Source: an uncultured Prevotellaceae bacterium
GTDB lineage: Bacteria > Bacteroidota > Bacteroidia > Bacteroidales > Bacteroidaceae
NCBI GenBank assembly: GCA_902789415.1
Contig: CADAOD010000012.1
Coordinates: forward strand, 21,209 to 85,208
Direction: 5' to 3'
Length of the DNA stretch: 64,000 nt
This document shows positions 28,319 to 38,379 of the stretch, one piece after another. How positions within the stretch are numbered: the stretch's first letter is position 1; the number at the start of each line of letters is the position of its first letter. The position numbers and the translations under genes were made by a program. Below the pieces are notes generated by a model. The model saw only the letters and a program-made list of their open reading frames with translations. It did no database searches and was not told the DNA's origin.

Positions 28319-31300
28319 ATGAACAATAAGATATTCAGATTTTTCCTGCTCACAGGGTTGATGCTCCTCTCTTTGGGAGCATTAGCCCAGAGCAAGGTTA
28401 CCGGAAAGGTGACTGATAGCCATGGTGAAGAAATCATCGGTGCAACAGTTACAGAAGTCGGAACAAAAAATGCTACTATCACTGACTTCGATGGTAACTA
28501 TAGTATTACTGTAGGTCCCAATGCAACCCTACACATATCTTATATAGGTTATAAGGATATTGATGTGAAAGTCAATGGTCGTGCAGTAGTAAATGTGACA
28601 ATTATGGACGACGAGACTGCCCTTGAGGAAGTGGTAGTCGTAGGTTATGGTCAGCAGAAGAAAGAGAGTGTGATTGGTGCTATCTCACAAGTAACATCTA
28701 AGGATCTGCTTTCTACTCCTGCAGCTAACGTATCGCAGGCCATCGCAGGTAAGATTCCTGGTGTTGTAACATCTCAGGCTTCGGGAGCTCCTGGTGCTGA
28801 TGATGCCAAGATTTATATCCGTGGTCGTGCTACGTTCGCAGGTGATGCCCAACCTCTGATTCTTGTAGATGGTGTGGAGCGTGCCTTCTCGCAGATTGCT
28901 CCAGATGATATTGAAACAATCTCTGTGCTGAAGGATGCTTCTGCAACTGCTGTGTATGGTGTGCGTGGTGCTAATGGTGTCATGCTGATTACTACCAAAC
29001 GTGGTAAGGAGCAGAAACCAGTAGTAAGCCTGACTGCCAACTTCCAGTATCAGAGTCCAACCCGTAAAGATACTTATTTGAATTCTTATGAGTCAGTAAG
29101 CCTGCTGAATGAGGCTTATGCTAACGACGGTCTTGGAGAGGCTTATAGTGCTTCTGATGTAGATATGTTCAAGCAGAGCGTAGCTGGTAAGTTGTCAGGT
29201 GCTAATGCATTGCTTTATCCAAATGTTGATTGGTACGATGAGGTGCTGAAGAGTTCTGCTCCTGCTCAGCGTTACAATGCCAGTGTTCGTGGTGGTACCA
29301 AGCGTATGCGCTATTATGCATCTCTCGAGTACTACAATCAGGGTTCTATCTTCAAGAACCTGAGTAGTGATAAGTATGGCAACTCATCATCAATGGGATA
29401 CAACCGTTATGGTTTCCGTGCTAATGCCGACTTCTTCCTGACAAAGGATCTTACTTTCTCTGTTAACTTCGGCACTCGTTTTGAAGAGCGTAAAGGTGGT
29501 AATGCCACAGAGGCAGAGATTTTTACAGAGATGAATCATGCTCCTGGTTGGATTTATCCAGTATCTTATCAGATTCAGAATGGTGAAACTACAAAGACTC
29601 TTTGGGGTGGTAATGCTCAGTACCAGAATAATATTGTAGGCCGTCTGACCGATGGTGGTTATTATAAAGGTGTTAATACCATCAATGAAACCAACTTCAT
29701 CTTCGACTATAAGATGGACTGGCTGACAAAGGGTCTCTCTGCCAAGGCTATGATGTCGTTTGACTATGAAAACTATCATCGTAACCGTTATACACGTAAT
29801 TTTGCCACTTATGAGCCTGAAGACCGTGCAAACTATGGCGAGGCCAACTATCAGACTATGGATGCTTATCATAAGTACAATACTGACACCAACCTTGCAA
29901 GTGGCTACGATAAGTTCGCCCTCTATAAGCTATATATGGAGGCACAGGTGAACTACGCACGTGTATTCAATGATGTGCATGATGTGACAGCGATGGTGCT
30001 TTACATGCAGAATGACTATCGTTACGATTCAAATCTGGCACAGCGTTATCAGGGTGTTGTAGGTCGTGTTACTTATGGATACGATGAGCGTTACTATGCT
30101 GAGTTCAATGCTGGTTACAATGGTTCAGAGAACTTTGCCAGCGGTAAGCGTTTCGGTTTCTTTCCTGCATTCTCACTTGGTTGGCGTATCACCAACGAGA
30201 AGTTTATGGAAGGCACTAAGAAGTGGCTGTCTAACCTGAAACTTCGTGGATCTTATGGTCAGGTGGGTAATGATGTATATATGGTAAATGGTGTACGTCA
30301 GCGCTTCCTCTATGAGCAGAAGTGGAGTCAGATTTCAAACGACTACTATTTCGGAACAACTGGTACTACAGGTATCTATGAGCAGCAGTATCCTAATGCT
30401 GACGTGACATGGGAGCGTGCTCATAAGTACAATGTAGGTCTTGAGTTCAATATTCTAAATAGTTTGATTACTGGTAATATCGATTATTTCTATGAGAGAC
30501 GTAATGATATTCTTACAGAGTATCTCACCCGTCCACAGTGGGTAGGTGTAACCATGGCCGCTGCCAATCTGGGTGAGACCAAGAACTCGGGTGTTGAGAT
30601 AGAGCTTCATCACAACAATACGATTGGTAAGGATTTCCAGTATAGTGTAGGTTTCACGTTCTCACATGCCAGCAACGAGATTATCTCAATGGATGAGCCT
30701 TCTGGTAAGACGGACTATCGCAAGCGTGAAGGTCATCCTATCGGACAGTATTTTGGTCTTGTAGCTGATGGTTTTGTAACCAGTGCCGACTTTGATGCTA
30801 ATGGCAATTATACAGGTGCTAAGTCAACCTTTGCTATGAAAGAGTTGCAGCCTGGCGACCTGAAGTATCGCGATATGAATGGTGACGGATTTATTGATGA
30901 TCGTGATGAAACCTTCATCGGTTATAGCGATGTGCCAGAAAACACTTATGCTCTTACTCTCAGTGCCAACTACAAAGGATGGGGATTGAGCGTGATGTTC
31001 CAGGGTGTTGATCATGTAAGCCGTTACTATGATGCGGAGGCTATGTTTGCTTTCGTCAATGGTGGAAAGGTTAAGCAGCATCATTTGGATCGTTGGAATC
31101 CTGCAGTAAGTGAAAGTCAGAATCTGGCTAATGCCAAGTATCCTCTGTTGCACTATGCTTCTTACGGAGACCACAACCAGCGTGCGAACTCTTTCTTCTT
31201 ACAGAACGGTTCTTTCGTCCGTCTGAAGAATGTGGAATTGAGCTACACGCTGCCACAGAACTGGATTAAGCACGTAGGTATGAGTCAGTGCCGTCTCTAT

Positions 31301-31423
31301 GTCAATGCGAACAACCTGATTACATGGGATCATCTTGACAAACTGACAGACCCTGAGAGCAATGGTTCAAACCTTTATCCTATCTGTAAGACGATCAACT
31401 TCGGTCTGAACGTAACATTCTAA
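28319..31423 (+). CDS. SusC-like TonB-dependent outer-membrane transporter, pair 1
   Basis: 1034 residues. A signal peptide ends at ALAQ near residue 24. A carboxypeptidase-like regulatory domain (KVTGKVTDSHGEEIIGATV) precedes the ALEEVVVVGYGQQKK motif, the plug domain (GVRGANGVMLITTKRGK) and a long beta-barrel ending in an aromatic residue (GLNVTF). It imports oligosaccharides across the outer membrane with its SusD partner, 31 bp downstream. Second gene of PUL-A, 19 bp after the LamG lipoprotein. Confidence 0.93.
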   Translation: MNNKIFRFFLLTGLMLLSLGALAQSKVTGKVTDSHGEEIIGATVTEVGTKNATITDFDGNYSITVGPNATLHISYIGYKDIDVKVNGRAVVNVTIMDDETALEEVVVVGYGQQKKESVIGAISQVTSKDLLSTPAANVSQAIAGKIPGVVTSQASGAPGADDAKIYIRGRATFAGDAQPLILVDGVERAFSQIAPDDIETISVLKDASATAVYGVRGANGVMLITTKRGKEQKPVVSLTANFQYQSPTRKDTYLNSYESVSLLNEAYANDGLGEAYSASDVDMFKQSVAGKLSGANALLYPNVDWYDEVLKSSAPAQRYNASVRGGTKRMRYYASLEYYNQGSIFKNLSSDKYGNSSSMGYNRYGFRANADFFLTKDLTFSVNFGTRFEERKGGNATEAEIFTEMNHAPGWIYPVSYQIQNGETTKTLWGGNAQYQNNIVGRLTDGGYYKGVNTINETNFIFDYKMDWLTKGLSAKAMMSFDYENYHRNRYTRNFATYEPEDRANYGEANYQTMDAYHKYNTDTNLASGYDKFALYKLYMEAQVNYARVFNDVHDVTAMVLYMQNDYRYDSNLAQRYQGVVGRVTYGYDERYYAEFNAGYNGSENFASGKRFGFFPAFSLGWRITNEKFMEGTKKWLSNLKLRGSYGQVGNDVYMVNGVRQRFLYEQKWSQISNDYYFGTTGTTGIYEQQYPNADVTWERAHKYNVGLEFNILNSLITGNIDYFYERRNDILTEYLTRPQWVGVTMAAANLGETKNSGVEIELHHNNTIGKDFQYSVGFTFSHASNEIISMDEPSGKTDYRKREGHPIGQYFGLVADGFVTSADFDANGNYTGAKSTFAMKELQPGDLKYRDMNGDGFIDDRDETFIGYSDVPENTYALTLSANYKGWGLSVMFQGVDHVSRYYDAEAMFAFVNGGKVKQHHLDRWNPAVSESQNLANAKYPLLHYASYGDHNQRANSFFLQNGSFVRLKNVELSYTLPQNWIKHVGMSQCRLYVNANNLITWDHLDKLTDPESNGSNLYPICKTINFGLNVTF

Positions 31424-31454
31424 AGAGTACACATTATATATAATATTAGAAACA

Positions 31455-33203
31455 ATGAAGAAATCTATCATATTCGCATCATTGGCACTGGTTTCCGCTA
31501 TGGGACTCTCTTCATGCAGTGACTTCCTCGACAAGGAGCCGAGTAACGAGCTGACTAAGGAGAAAACATTCAGCGGATGGAAAAATGCACAGCAGTTCCA
31601 CTGGGATACATATAATTTCCTGCTTCACGGTGCCCTGCGTATCAACAACTCGTGGCTTGATGCTGCTACTGACTTGGCTGAGTGCGCAATTCCTACTGGT
31701 GGTACTCGTACCACGTTTAATATCGGTAACTATTATGGAGGTGGCGGTGCTGCCGAATTCACTTCTGTATGGGAGAGTCGCTATCGTGGCATCCGTAAGT
31801 GCAACATGACACTTGCCGAAGTTGATAATGTGGCTAAGCCAACCGATGAGACTGATGAGCTTTTTGCAAGTGAGAAGGCTCAGGTTAAGGGCGAGGCTCG
31901 TTTCTTCCGTGCCTATTTTCATTGGGAGCTCTTCCTGCGCTACGGTCCTGTGCCCATCATCACCGAGGTACTTGATCCTAATGGTGACCTGCTGAAGAAC
32001 TATACCTCACGTCCTTCAACCAGCGAGTATATCAAGTTTATACTTGATGAGTTGGATGCTTGTGGCGAGGGTATGTTGACTTATGCTGAGTCAACAGAGT
32101 CCTCTCGTGCAGGACGCCTGAATCCTGCTGTACCTGCAGCTCTTAAGACTCGTATTCTGCTTTATATGGCCAGTCCTCGTTATGCTTCTGAGAGTGGTGT
32201 GACATGGCAGCAGGCTGCGGATGCTGCTAAGGCATTCATTGATGAATTTGGCGGCAACTATAGTCTCTATTCAAAGGCTGGTAATACTAATGAGCAAAAT
32301 TACTATTATGCTCTAATCCGTACCCCATACACAGGAGAGAATACCGAGACAATTTTCTATCGGAATGATGCTGTAATTAATTGGGGTGGTATTCAGAATG
32401 ATACTCCTATTGGTGAAGGTGGCAATGGTGGTAACTGTCCTTCCCAGAACCTGGTGGATATGTATGACATGGCTGATGGTTCTGCTCCATTCGCCGCTTA
32501 CGATGTAACAGGGGCACCTGTTTATAATGGTCTTACCCCCAGCATCAATGCTGCCAGTGGCTATGCTGATGCTACCATGTGGGAAAACCGTGATCCTCGT
32601 TTGGCTGCTACCATCCTGTATCAAGGTTCAATATGGAACAATCGTAGCATTGATGTGATTGCCGGTCATCCTGACAATATGACTGGTAATGCCAACGCCA
32701 CTCCTACAGGCTATTATATGCGTAAGTATATACCTGAGACGATCCTCGCTTCTAACCATGGTGGTACTGCCCATCGTCTGTGGACAATTATCCGCTATGC
32801 AGAAATCCTTCTGAACTATGCTGAGGCTCTTAACGAGGTGGATTATAATGCCAATAAGGCAGAGATCTGCAGTTTGCTCGATCAGGTTCGTCATCGCGCA
32901 GGTATTACAGGTAATGTAGCCGATCGTGCAGATCTGAATTCTCAGTCTGCCATGCGCAACTTTATCCACAAGGAGCGTACAGTAGAGTTCGCCTTTGAGG
33001 AGCATCGTCCTTGGGATGTACGTCGTTGGAACTGTGCTAAGGAGGCACTTGCACGTCCTATCTATGGTATTACGGTAGCTACCGATGGTTCTATCACTCG
33101 TAAAGTGGCTCAGAATCGTGTGTTCGAGGATAAAATGTATCTCTACCCAATTCCTGAAGGCGAAGTATGGAAGGCAAACATTACGAACAATAGTGGTTGG
33201 TAA
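31455..33203 (+). CDS. SusD-like surface glycan-binding lipoprotein, pair 1
   Basis: 582 residues; lipobox GLSSC with Cys 21, followed by SDFLDKEPS, a surface-export type signal. The SusD/RagB fold is shown by helical N-terminal TPR-like repeats, RFFRAYFHWELFLRYGPVPII, the RYAEILLNYAEALNEV repeat and the C-terminal VEFAFEEHRPWDVRRW. It caps the upstream SusC and presents oligosaccharides. The second SusC starts only 20 bp beyond its stop. Confidence 0.92.
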   Translation: MKKSIIFASLALVSAMGLSSCSDFLDKEPSNELTKEKTFSGWKNAQQFHWDTYNFLLHGALRINNSWLDAATDLAECAIPTGGTRTTFNIGNYYGGGGAAEFTSVWESRYRGIRKCNMTLAEVDNVAKPTDETDELFASEKAQVKGEARFFRAYFHWELFLRYGPVPIITEVLDPNGDLLKNYTSRPSTSEYIKFILDELDACGEGMLTYAESTESSRAGRLNPAVPAALKTRILLYMASPRYASESGVTWQQAADAAKAFIDEFGGNYSLYSKAGNTNEQNYYYALIRTPYTGENTETIFYRNDAVINWGGIQNDTPIGEGGNGGNCPSQNLVDMYDMADGSAPFAAYDVTGAPVYNGLTPSINAASGYADATMWENRDPRLAATILYQGSIWNNRSIDVIAGHPDNMTGNANATPTGYYMRKYIPETILASNHGGTAHRLWTIIRYAEILLNYAEALNEVDYNANKAEICSLLDQVRHRAGITGNVADRADLNSQSAMRNFIHKERTVEFAFEEHRPWDVRRWNCAKEALARPIYGITVATDGSITRKVAQNRVFEDKMYLYPIPEGEVWKANITNNSGW

Positions 33204-33223
33204 ACTCTAACAATGTAACGATT

Positions 33224-36200
33224 ATGAATAAAAGATTCTATAAGATATCAAGATGTCTGCTTGCTGTAGCTATGTTGGGAGTTTCTCTGACAGCAGCTGC
33301 ACAGAATACGCGCGAGGTGAAAGGTCGTGTGGTGAATGCAGACGGTGAACCTGTTATCGGTGCCGTAGTAAATGTGGCTGAGGATAACAAAATTGTGCTG
33401 ACAGATGAGAATGGTAACTTTACACTGAAAGGTGCTCGAACCGATGATGATATCTGTGCTGCAGCACTGGGTTATGAGAATGCCGTAGTAAAGTTCGATC
33501 CAAATGCATCGACTTTTGTCATTACTCTCACTGCAGAACTTACTCCGCAGGAGAAGATGATGCCTATCGCATTCAGTTCGAAGAAGGAGAAGTATATGAC
33601 TGAGAGCCGTTCGGTAGTGAAGGGTACAGAACTGCAACGCTATCCAGTAACAGTGCTTCAGAATGCATTCAACTCTACTCTGGCGGGTGTTGAGACTTAT
33701 GAATGGTCATCAGAGCCAGGATGGACTGAGACTCAGATGTATATTCGTGGTATTCGTACCATGAACCGTAATGCACGTAATCCGTTGATTATCGTGGATA
33801 ATGTAGAGCGTGACCTTTCTTTCCTTGATGCATTCCCTATTGAGAATATCACAGTGTTGAAGGATGCTGCTGCAACAGCTATCTATGGTATGCGTGGTGC
33901 TAACGGTGCTATCCTTGTAACAACAAAGCGTGGTGATAAGGGTAAGACCAAGATTGACTTTACACAGGAGGTTGGTTTCCAGACGCTTACTGATAAGATG
34001 GAGAACCAGAACTCATACAACATGGCTCTCACTCAGAATCGCGTGAAATACCTTAGCGGACAGGATCCCCTTTGGAGCGATGAGCAGATTGCTGAGTATA
34101 AGTTTGTTTCTGAGGGTGGCAGATATGCCGATGACGATATCCGTCGCTACAAGTATTTCAACACCAACTGGTTTGATCAGCTGTATCGCGAAGCTGCCCC
34201 CGTTTATAAGACGAACCTGCAGCTGTCTGGTGGTAATGATATAGCCCGCTATTATGTAAGTTTCTCTTATCTCCGTCAGGAGGGTATGTGGAACAAGACT
34301 GCTACAAGCTGGAATGACCACTTCTCTACCGACCATACGCTGAATCGCTGGAACTTACGTTCTAACATCGATATCAATGTCAATAAGTATGTGACGGTAG
34401 GTCTCGACCTTGGCGGACGTATCGACAATATATCACAGTCATTGACTTCTGTGTTCGATCTGACTACATTCGGTGCTGTAGAGGCTACACCAATGGCTCC
34501 GGTATTTAATCCTGATGGTTCGGTTTATTCTACAGGTGCCTACTCAGGTTCTGCACGTAACCCAATCAATCAGATGGCTTCTGGAGGACGTAATAAGAAC
34601 CGTCGCCGTAATCTCTATTCTACCTTGAATGTGACGGGCGATCTTGGTGCCATCACTCCTGGACTGAAGACGAATCTGACGCTGTCGTTCGATGCATTCG
34701 ACGTGTTTATGTCTCAGCAGACATGTACTTATGATGCATTCACCTATGACTACAACAATCCTGATGTTCAGCGAGTTGAGGACTTTAAGTACACACGTAC
34801 AAATACCTATGCTGAGTTGAGTAACCCAACGGCTTCAGAGCGTGCCAACAGTTATAATATCAACTTCAACTGGGGATTCTCTTACGATCGTGACTTTGGT
34901 AAGCATCATGTAGATGCTCGTGCGTTCGTTCGTACATATCAGAACCGCGTCAACACCCTGGATTCGGAGAATCATACTCCTGCAAGCCTGTCTTCTCGTC
35001 GTAACCTGTCATGGAACGGATATGCCAACTATGTATATGACAATCGTTATATCCTTAATGCAAGTATTTCTCGTATGGGTAACGATAACTATGCACCAGA
35101 GGATCGTTGGGATACATTCTGGGGTGTAGGTGCTGGATGGATACTTAGCAATGAGAAATTCCTGAAGGCTAAGTGGCTCGACTTTGCCAAGATTCGTGCC
35201 AGCTATGGTAGAACAGGTCAGAGCGAAACAACAACTGCCGACACAGGTCGTTATCCTTACCAGTCAACTTATGGAACTGCCAATGGCTATGCATTCGGTA
35301 TCAATGCTACCAATGTAAATGGTATGGCTGAAACTCTGGCTGGTAATACTAACAACAAATGGGAAATCTCTAAGATGGTGAATGTTGGTGCAGACTGGCG
35401 TTTGTGGCGTGGAAAACTTTATGGTTCAATTGACTACTTCAAAGAGTGGCGTTCACAGATTTTGATCGATCGTAACACTATTCCTACAGGTATCGGTATC
35501 GCGGTAGCTCAGGATTCTTACGGTAAGGTTGAGAGTTGGGGTATCGAGGCTGTTTTGGGGCATGAGAATCGTATTGGTGACTTCAAGTATAACGTTGAGG
35601 CCATGATTAGCTGGAATACAAACCGCATCACCGAGATGGACGAGCTTGAACCCAATGTAGAGTGGCAGCGTAAGACCGGCAAGCGTATCTTCGAGCAAAC
35701 CTCTGTACAGGCATTGTATGAGAGTGTGTTCAATGGTACTGTCGGTGGATGGAACCAGTATCAGTTTGTACAGTGGGCCAGCGATCCTGCTCTGATTGCC
35801 ACCTCGCAAGAGGATGCTATAGCTCACCCGGAGAAATATCCTTATAACACGGCGTCTGCTGGTAACCAGCCTCTTGGAACTGCTGTGTTCAAGGACTTGA
35901 ACGGCGACCGTCAGATTGACTCTAATGATATGATTCCTGTAGGTTATACCATTATGCCGGAAATCACACCAAGCGTATCTTTGAGTGCTGAGTATAAGGG
36001 ATTTGACCTGAAGGTTGTGATGACTGCCTATCTGAATCGTAATGTATTCATTTCACCAGCAGCTTCATTCTCTGGTTGGTCAAATATGTCAACTCATGAG
36101 GGTGTAAACTTCTGGGGATACTATACCGACGATCCTAACGACTCACGTAATGTGAATGCAAAGTATCCTCGTCCTGTATGGGGCGGATATAATGCTATCG

Positions 36201-36472
36201 ACTCTGACCGCGGAACAGGTACCTATCAGAATGATATATGGATTGTAAATGGTAACTATCTGTCTCTTCGTAATATTGAGTTTGGCTACAACCTGCCACT
36301 TAAGTTAATTTCTAAGGCTCGTATGACTAAGTGCCGTATCTACGTATCAGGTTATAACCTGAAGAACTGGAGTCATCTGCCAAAGGGAATGGACCCAGAG
36401 AAGCCTATGAGCTACTGCTGGTGGTACCCGAAGACTCGTATTTTCAACGTAGGTGTAAACATTGGATTCTAA
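33224..36472 (+). CDS. SusC-like TonB-dependent transporter, pair 2
   Basis: 1082 residues from ATG 33224, which directly precedes a proper signal peptide (ending LTAAAQ); an ORF start 27 bp earlier overlaps the SusD stop and is rejected. A carboxypeptidase-like domain (EVKGRVVNADGEPVIGAVV), plug (AIYGMRGANGAILVTTKRG) and barrel ending NVGVNIGF are present. The VVVGYG motif usually found before the plug is absent, replaced by PIAFSSKKEKYMTESRSVV. That may reflect a divergent TonB interaction. Probably takes up a second, structurally different oligosaccharide. Confidence 0.9.
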   Translation: MNKRFYKISRCLLAVAMLGVSLTAAAQNTREVKGRVVNADGEPVIGAVVNVAEDNKIVLTDENGNFTLKGARTDDDICAAALGYENAVVKFDPNASTFVITLTAELTPQEKMMPIAFSSKKEKYMTESRSVVKGTELQRYPVTVLQNAFNSTLAGVETYEWSSEPGWTETQMYIRGIRTMNRNARNPLIIVDNVERDLSFLDAFPIENITVLKDAAATAIYGMRGANGAILVTTKRGDKGKTKIDFTQEVGFQTLTDKMENQNSYNMALTQNRVKYLSGQDPLWSDEQIAEYKFVSEGGRYADDDIRRYKYFNTNWFDQLYREAAPVYKTNLQLSGGNDIARYYVSFSYLRQEGMWNKTATSWNDHFSTDHTLNRWNLRSNIDINVNKYVTVGLDLGGRIDNISQSLTSVFDLTTFGAVEATPMAPVFNPDGSVYSTGAYSGSARNPINQMASGGRNKNRRRNLYSTLNVTGDLGAITPGLKTNLTLSFDAFDVFMSQQTCTYDAFTYDYNNPDVQRVEDFKYTRTNTYAELSNPTASERANSYNINFNWGFSYDRDFGKHHVDARAFVRTYQNRVNTLDSENHTPASLSSRRNLSWNGYANYVYDNRYILNASISRMGNDNYAPEDRWDTFWGVGAGWILSNEKFLKAKWLDFAKIRASYGRTGQSETTTADTGRYPYQSTYGTANGYAFGINATNVNGMAETLAGNTNNKWEISKMVNVGADWRLWRGKLYGSIDYFKEWRSQILIDRNTIPTGIGIAVAQDSYGKVESWGIEAVLGHENRIGDFKYNVEAMISWNTNRITEMDELEPNVEWQRKTGKRIFEQTSVQALYESVFNGTVGGWNQYQFVQWASDPALIATSQEDAIAHPEKYPYNTASAGNQPLGTAVFKDLNGDRQIDSNDMIPVGYTIMPEITPSVSLSAEYKGFDLKVVMTAYLNRNVFISPAASFSGWSNMSTHEGVNFWGYYTDDPNDSRNVNAKYPRPVWGGYNAIDSDRGTGTYQNDIWIVNGNYLSLRNIEFGYNLPLKLISKARMTKCRIYVSGYNLKNWSHLPKGMDPEKPMSYCWWYPKTRIFNVGVNIGF

Positions 36473-36485
36473 AAACGATAGAAAT

Positions 36486-38306
36486 ATGAAAAAGAATATA
36501 ATTATTTCCGCAATAGTGTTTGCCTTGGCAGGAGCCACAACCTCTTGCTCAGACTTCCTTGACAAGGAGGTTGACCTTACGCAGCAGGCTGATAACGTGT
36601 TTAGCGACTACGATAACACACGTGGATTCCTGGCAAACATCTATACTTATCTGCCAGATGCTTTTCATGGCTATACCGATGGACAGTATCTGAATGCTTC
36701 GAAGGATGCTATGACCGATAATGCCGTTTCTTATTGGGATGTGCACTACTATCATCAGGTTCATAATGATGCCTTTGATGCTACTAATCATCAGTTCGCT
36801 AACTATTACTATGAGTTGGATACAAAAGGTATTCGTGCTTGCAATCAGTTCTTACAGAATGCCCGTGTTGACGTTATCGGTAATGCCATAAAGTCTGGTG
36901 ACGATAATAAACTTGGAGATCGTTGGTTGGCTGAGGCACGTGCCATCCGTGCCATCCTTACTTTCGATATGGCATGCTGGTTTGGTCCTGCACCTATCTT
37001 TGTAACTGAAGATGGTGGCCCCTACATTATGAATACGAGCGACCCAATGCCTCCCCGCAGTTCTTTTGCCGAGGTAGTGGATTGGGTAGTTTCTGAGTGT
37101 GATGCCATCAAGGATGCCCTGCCATTCCGTTATGCTAATGAGGATGAGAACTGGGGACGTGTGAATGGTGCTGCTGTGCTGGCTCTTAAGAGTCGTGCGC
37201 TGCTTTATAAAGCATCTCCACTTAACAATCCTAATGGCAATAAGGATTGGTGGCAGGCTGCCGCCGCTGCTGCTGACGAGTTCGTAACTAAGAACAATGC
37301 CCTTGGATCACGTGCCTATAAGCTTTACAGCACAGGTCATCCCGAGAGTGACTATTACGATTGTTTCGTGTCGGAACCAACTCTGAATAATGAGTTTATC
37401 TTCTCTCGTTCTGTATGGATTACTGATGCTATTGAGTGGTCTTGCTCTCCATGTGGTTTTGCTGGTACAAACCAGGCCTATGGCCGTACGAATCCGACCC
37501 AGAATCTTGTAGATGCTTATGAGACAATCAATGGTCTGCCTATAGATGAGGATCCCACATACGATGAGCAGAATCCTTACGCCAATCGCGATCCACGACT
37601 GGATCAGACCATCTTGCATCATGGTTCTATCTGGGGTGACAAGACAAATGGTGAGGAGCGTGCCATTGATGTCTGCCAGACGGGTATCGACTACGCAGAG
37701 CTTCACGGAGGTACTGTAACAGGCTACTATCCCAAGAAGTTTGTCAACAAGATGTCTTTCAAGAGTCCATCGTCTTATCGTCATGCATGTCCTATCTTCC
37801 GTTATGGTGAGATTCTGCTGAATGGTGCTGAGGCTTATGCTGGTGCAGGTAATGCTCAGAAAGCTATGGAGTATGTCAATCAGGTACGTGCCCGTGTCGG
37901 GATGCCCGCATACTCTGGTCTTTCTGGTGACAAACTGATGGAGCGTATTCAGAATGAGCGTCGTATTGAGTTGGTATTCGAGGATCATCGCTACTTTGAT
38001 GAGCGCCGTTGGAAGCTGTTCGAAGGCAAGACAGCATCATCTGAGACTAATCTGCCGATGTATAAGCAGGTTTACAATCTGTATGGCGTTACTCCCGATA
38101 GCTCTCCAAATGAGGATGGAACATTCAATGGTTCTTATAGCTATAATAAGAGTCTGAAGGATCCTGTTCGTGCTTTCCGTAGTCCTAAGAACTATTATTT
38201 CCCGATTCCTGATGATGAGGTGAAGGCTATTTCTGGTTGGAGCCAGAATTCGGGTTGGGAACTTTCTTCCAAGAAAGAAGATACGACAGCAGAAACTACA
38301 GAATAA
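36486..38306 (+). CDS. SusD-like lipoprotein, pair 2
   Basis: 606 residues from ATG 36486; lipobox ATTSC (Cys 21) followed by SDFLDKEVD. An ORF start inside the preceding SusC is rejected. The SusD fold shows AEARAIRAILTFDMACWFGPAPIF, FRYGEILLNGAEAYAGAGNAQ and RIELVFEDHRYFDERRW. Last gene before a strong terminator, so the binding/uptake genes form the first transcription unit of PUL-A. Confidence 0.92.
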   Translation: MKKNIIISAIVFALAGATTSCSDFLDKEVDLTQQADNVFSDYDNTRGFLANIYTYLPDAFHGYTDGQYLNASKDAMTDNAVSYWDVHYYHQVHNDAFDATNHQFANYYYELDTKGIRACNQFLQNARVDVIGNAIKSGDDNKLGDRWLAEARAIRAILTFDMACWFGPAPIFVTEDGGPYIMNTSDPMPPRSSFAEVVDWVVSECDAIKDALPFRYANEDENWGRVNGAAVLALKSRALLYKASPLNNPNGNKDWWQAAAAAADEFVTKNNALGSRAYKLYSTGHPESDYYDCFVSEPTLNNEFIFSRSVWITDAIEWSCSPCGFAGTNQAYGRTNPTQNLVDAYETINGLPIDEDPTYDEQNPYANRDPRLDQTILHHGSIWGDKTNGEERAIDVCQTGIDYAELHGGTVTGYYPKKFVNKMSFKSPSSYRHACPIFRYGEILLNGAEAYAGAGNAQKAMEYVNQVRARVGMPAYSGLSGDKLMERIQNERRIELVFEDHRYFDERRWKLFEGKTASSETNLPMYKQVYNLYGVTPDSSPNEDGTFNGSYSYNKSLKDPVRAFRSPKNYYFPIPDDEVKAISGWSQNSGWELSSKKEDTTAETTE

Positions 38307-38316
38307 TAATCACTAA

Positions 38317-38358
38317 AAATGGGGCGGACCATTCAAGTGCCGCCCCATTTATTCTTTT
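38317..38358 (+). terminator. Intrinsic terminator dividing PUL-A uptake genes from enzymes
   Basis: AAATGGGGCGG / CCGCCCCATTT arms (11 bp) enclose a 12-nt loop and are followed by ATTCTTTTTTTT. Only 20-odd bases separate it from the next ATG and no clear TAnnTTTG lies between, so the enzymes may depend on readthrough. Confidence 0.85.
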
Positions 38359-38379
38359 TTTTACTTAAATAAATATTGT

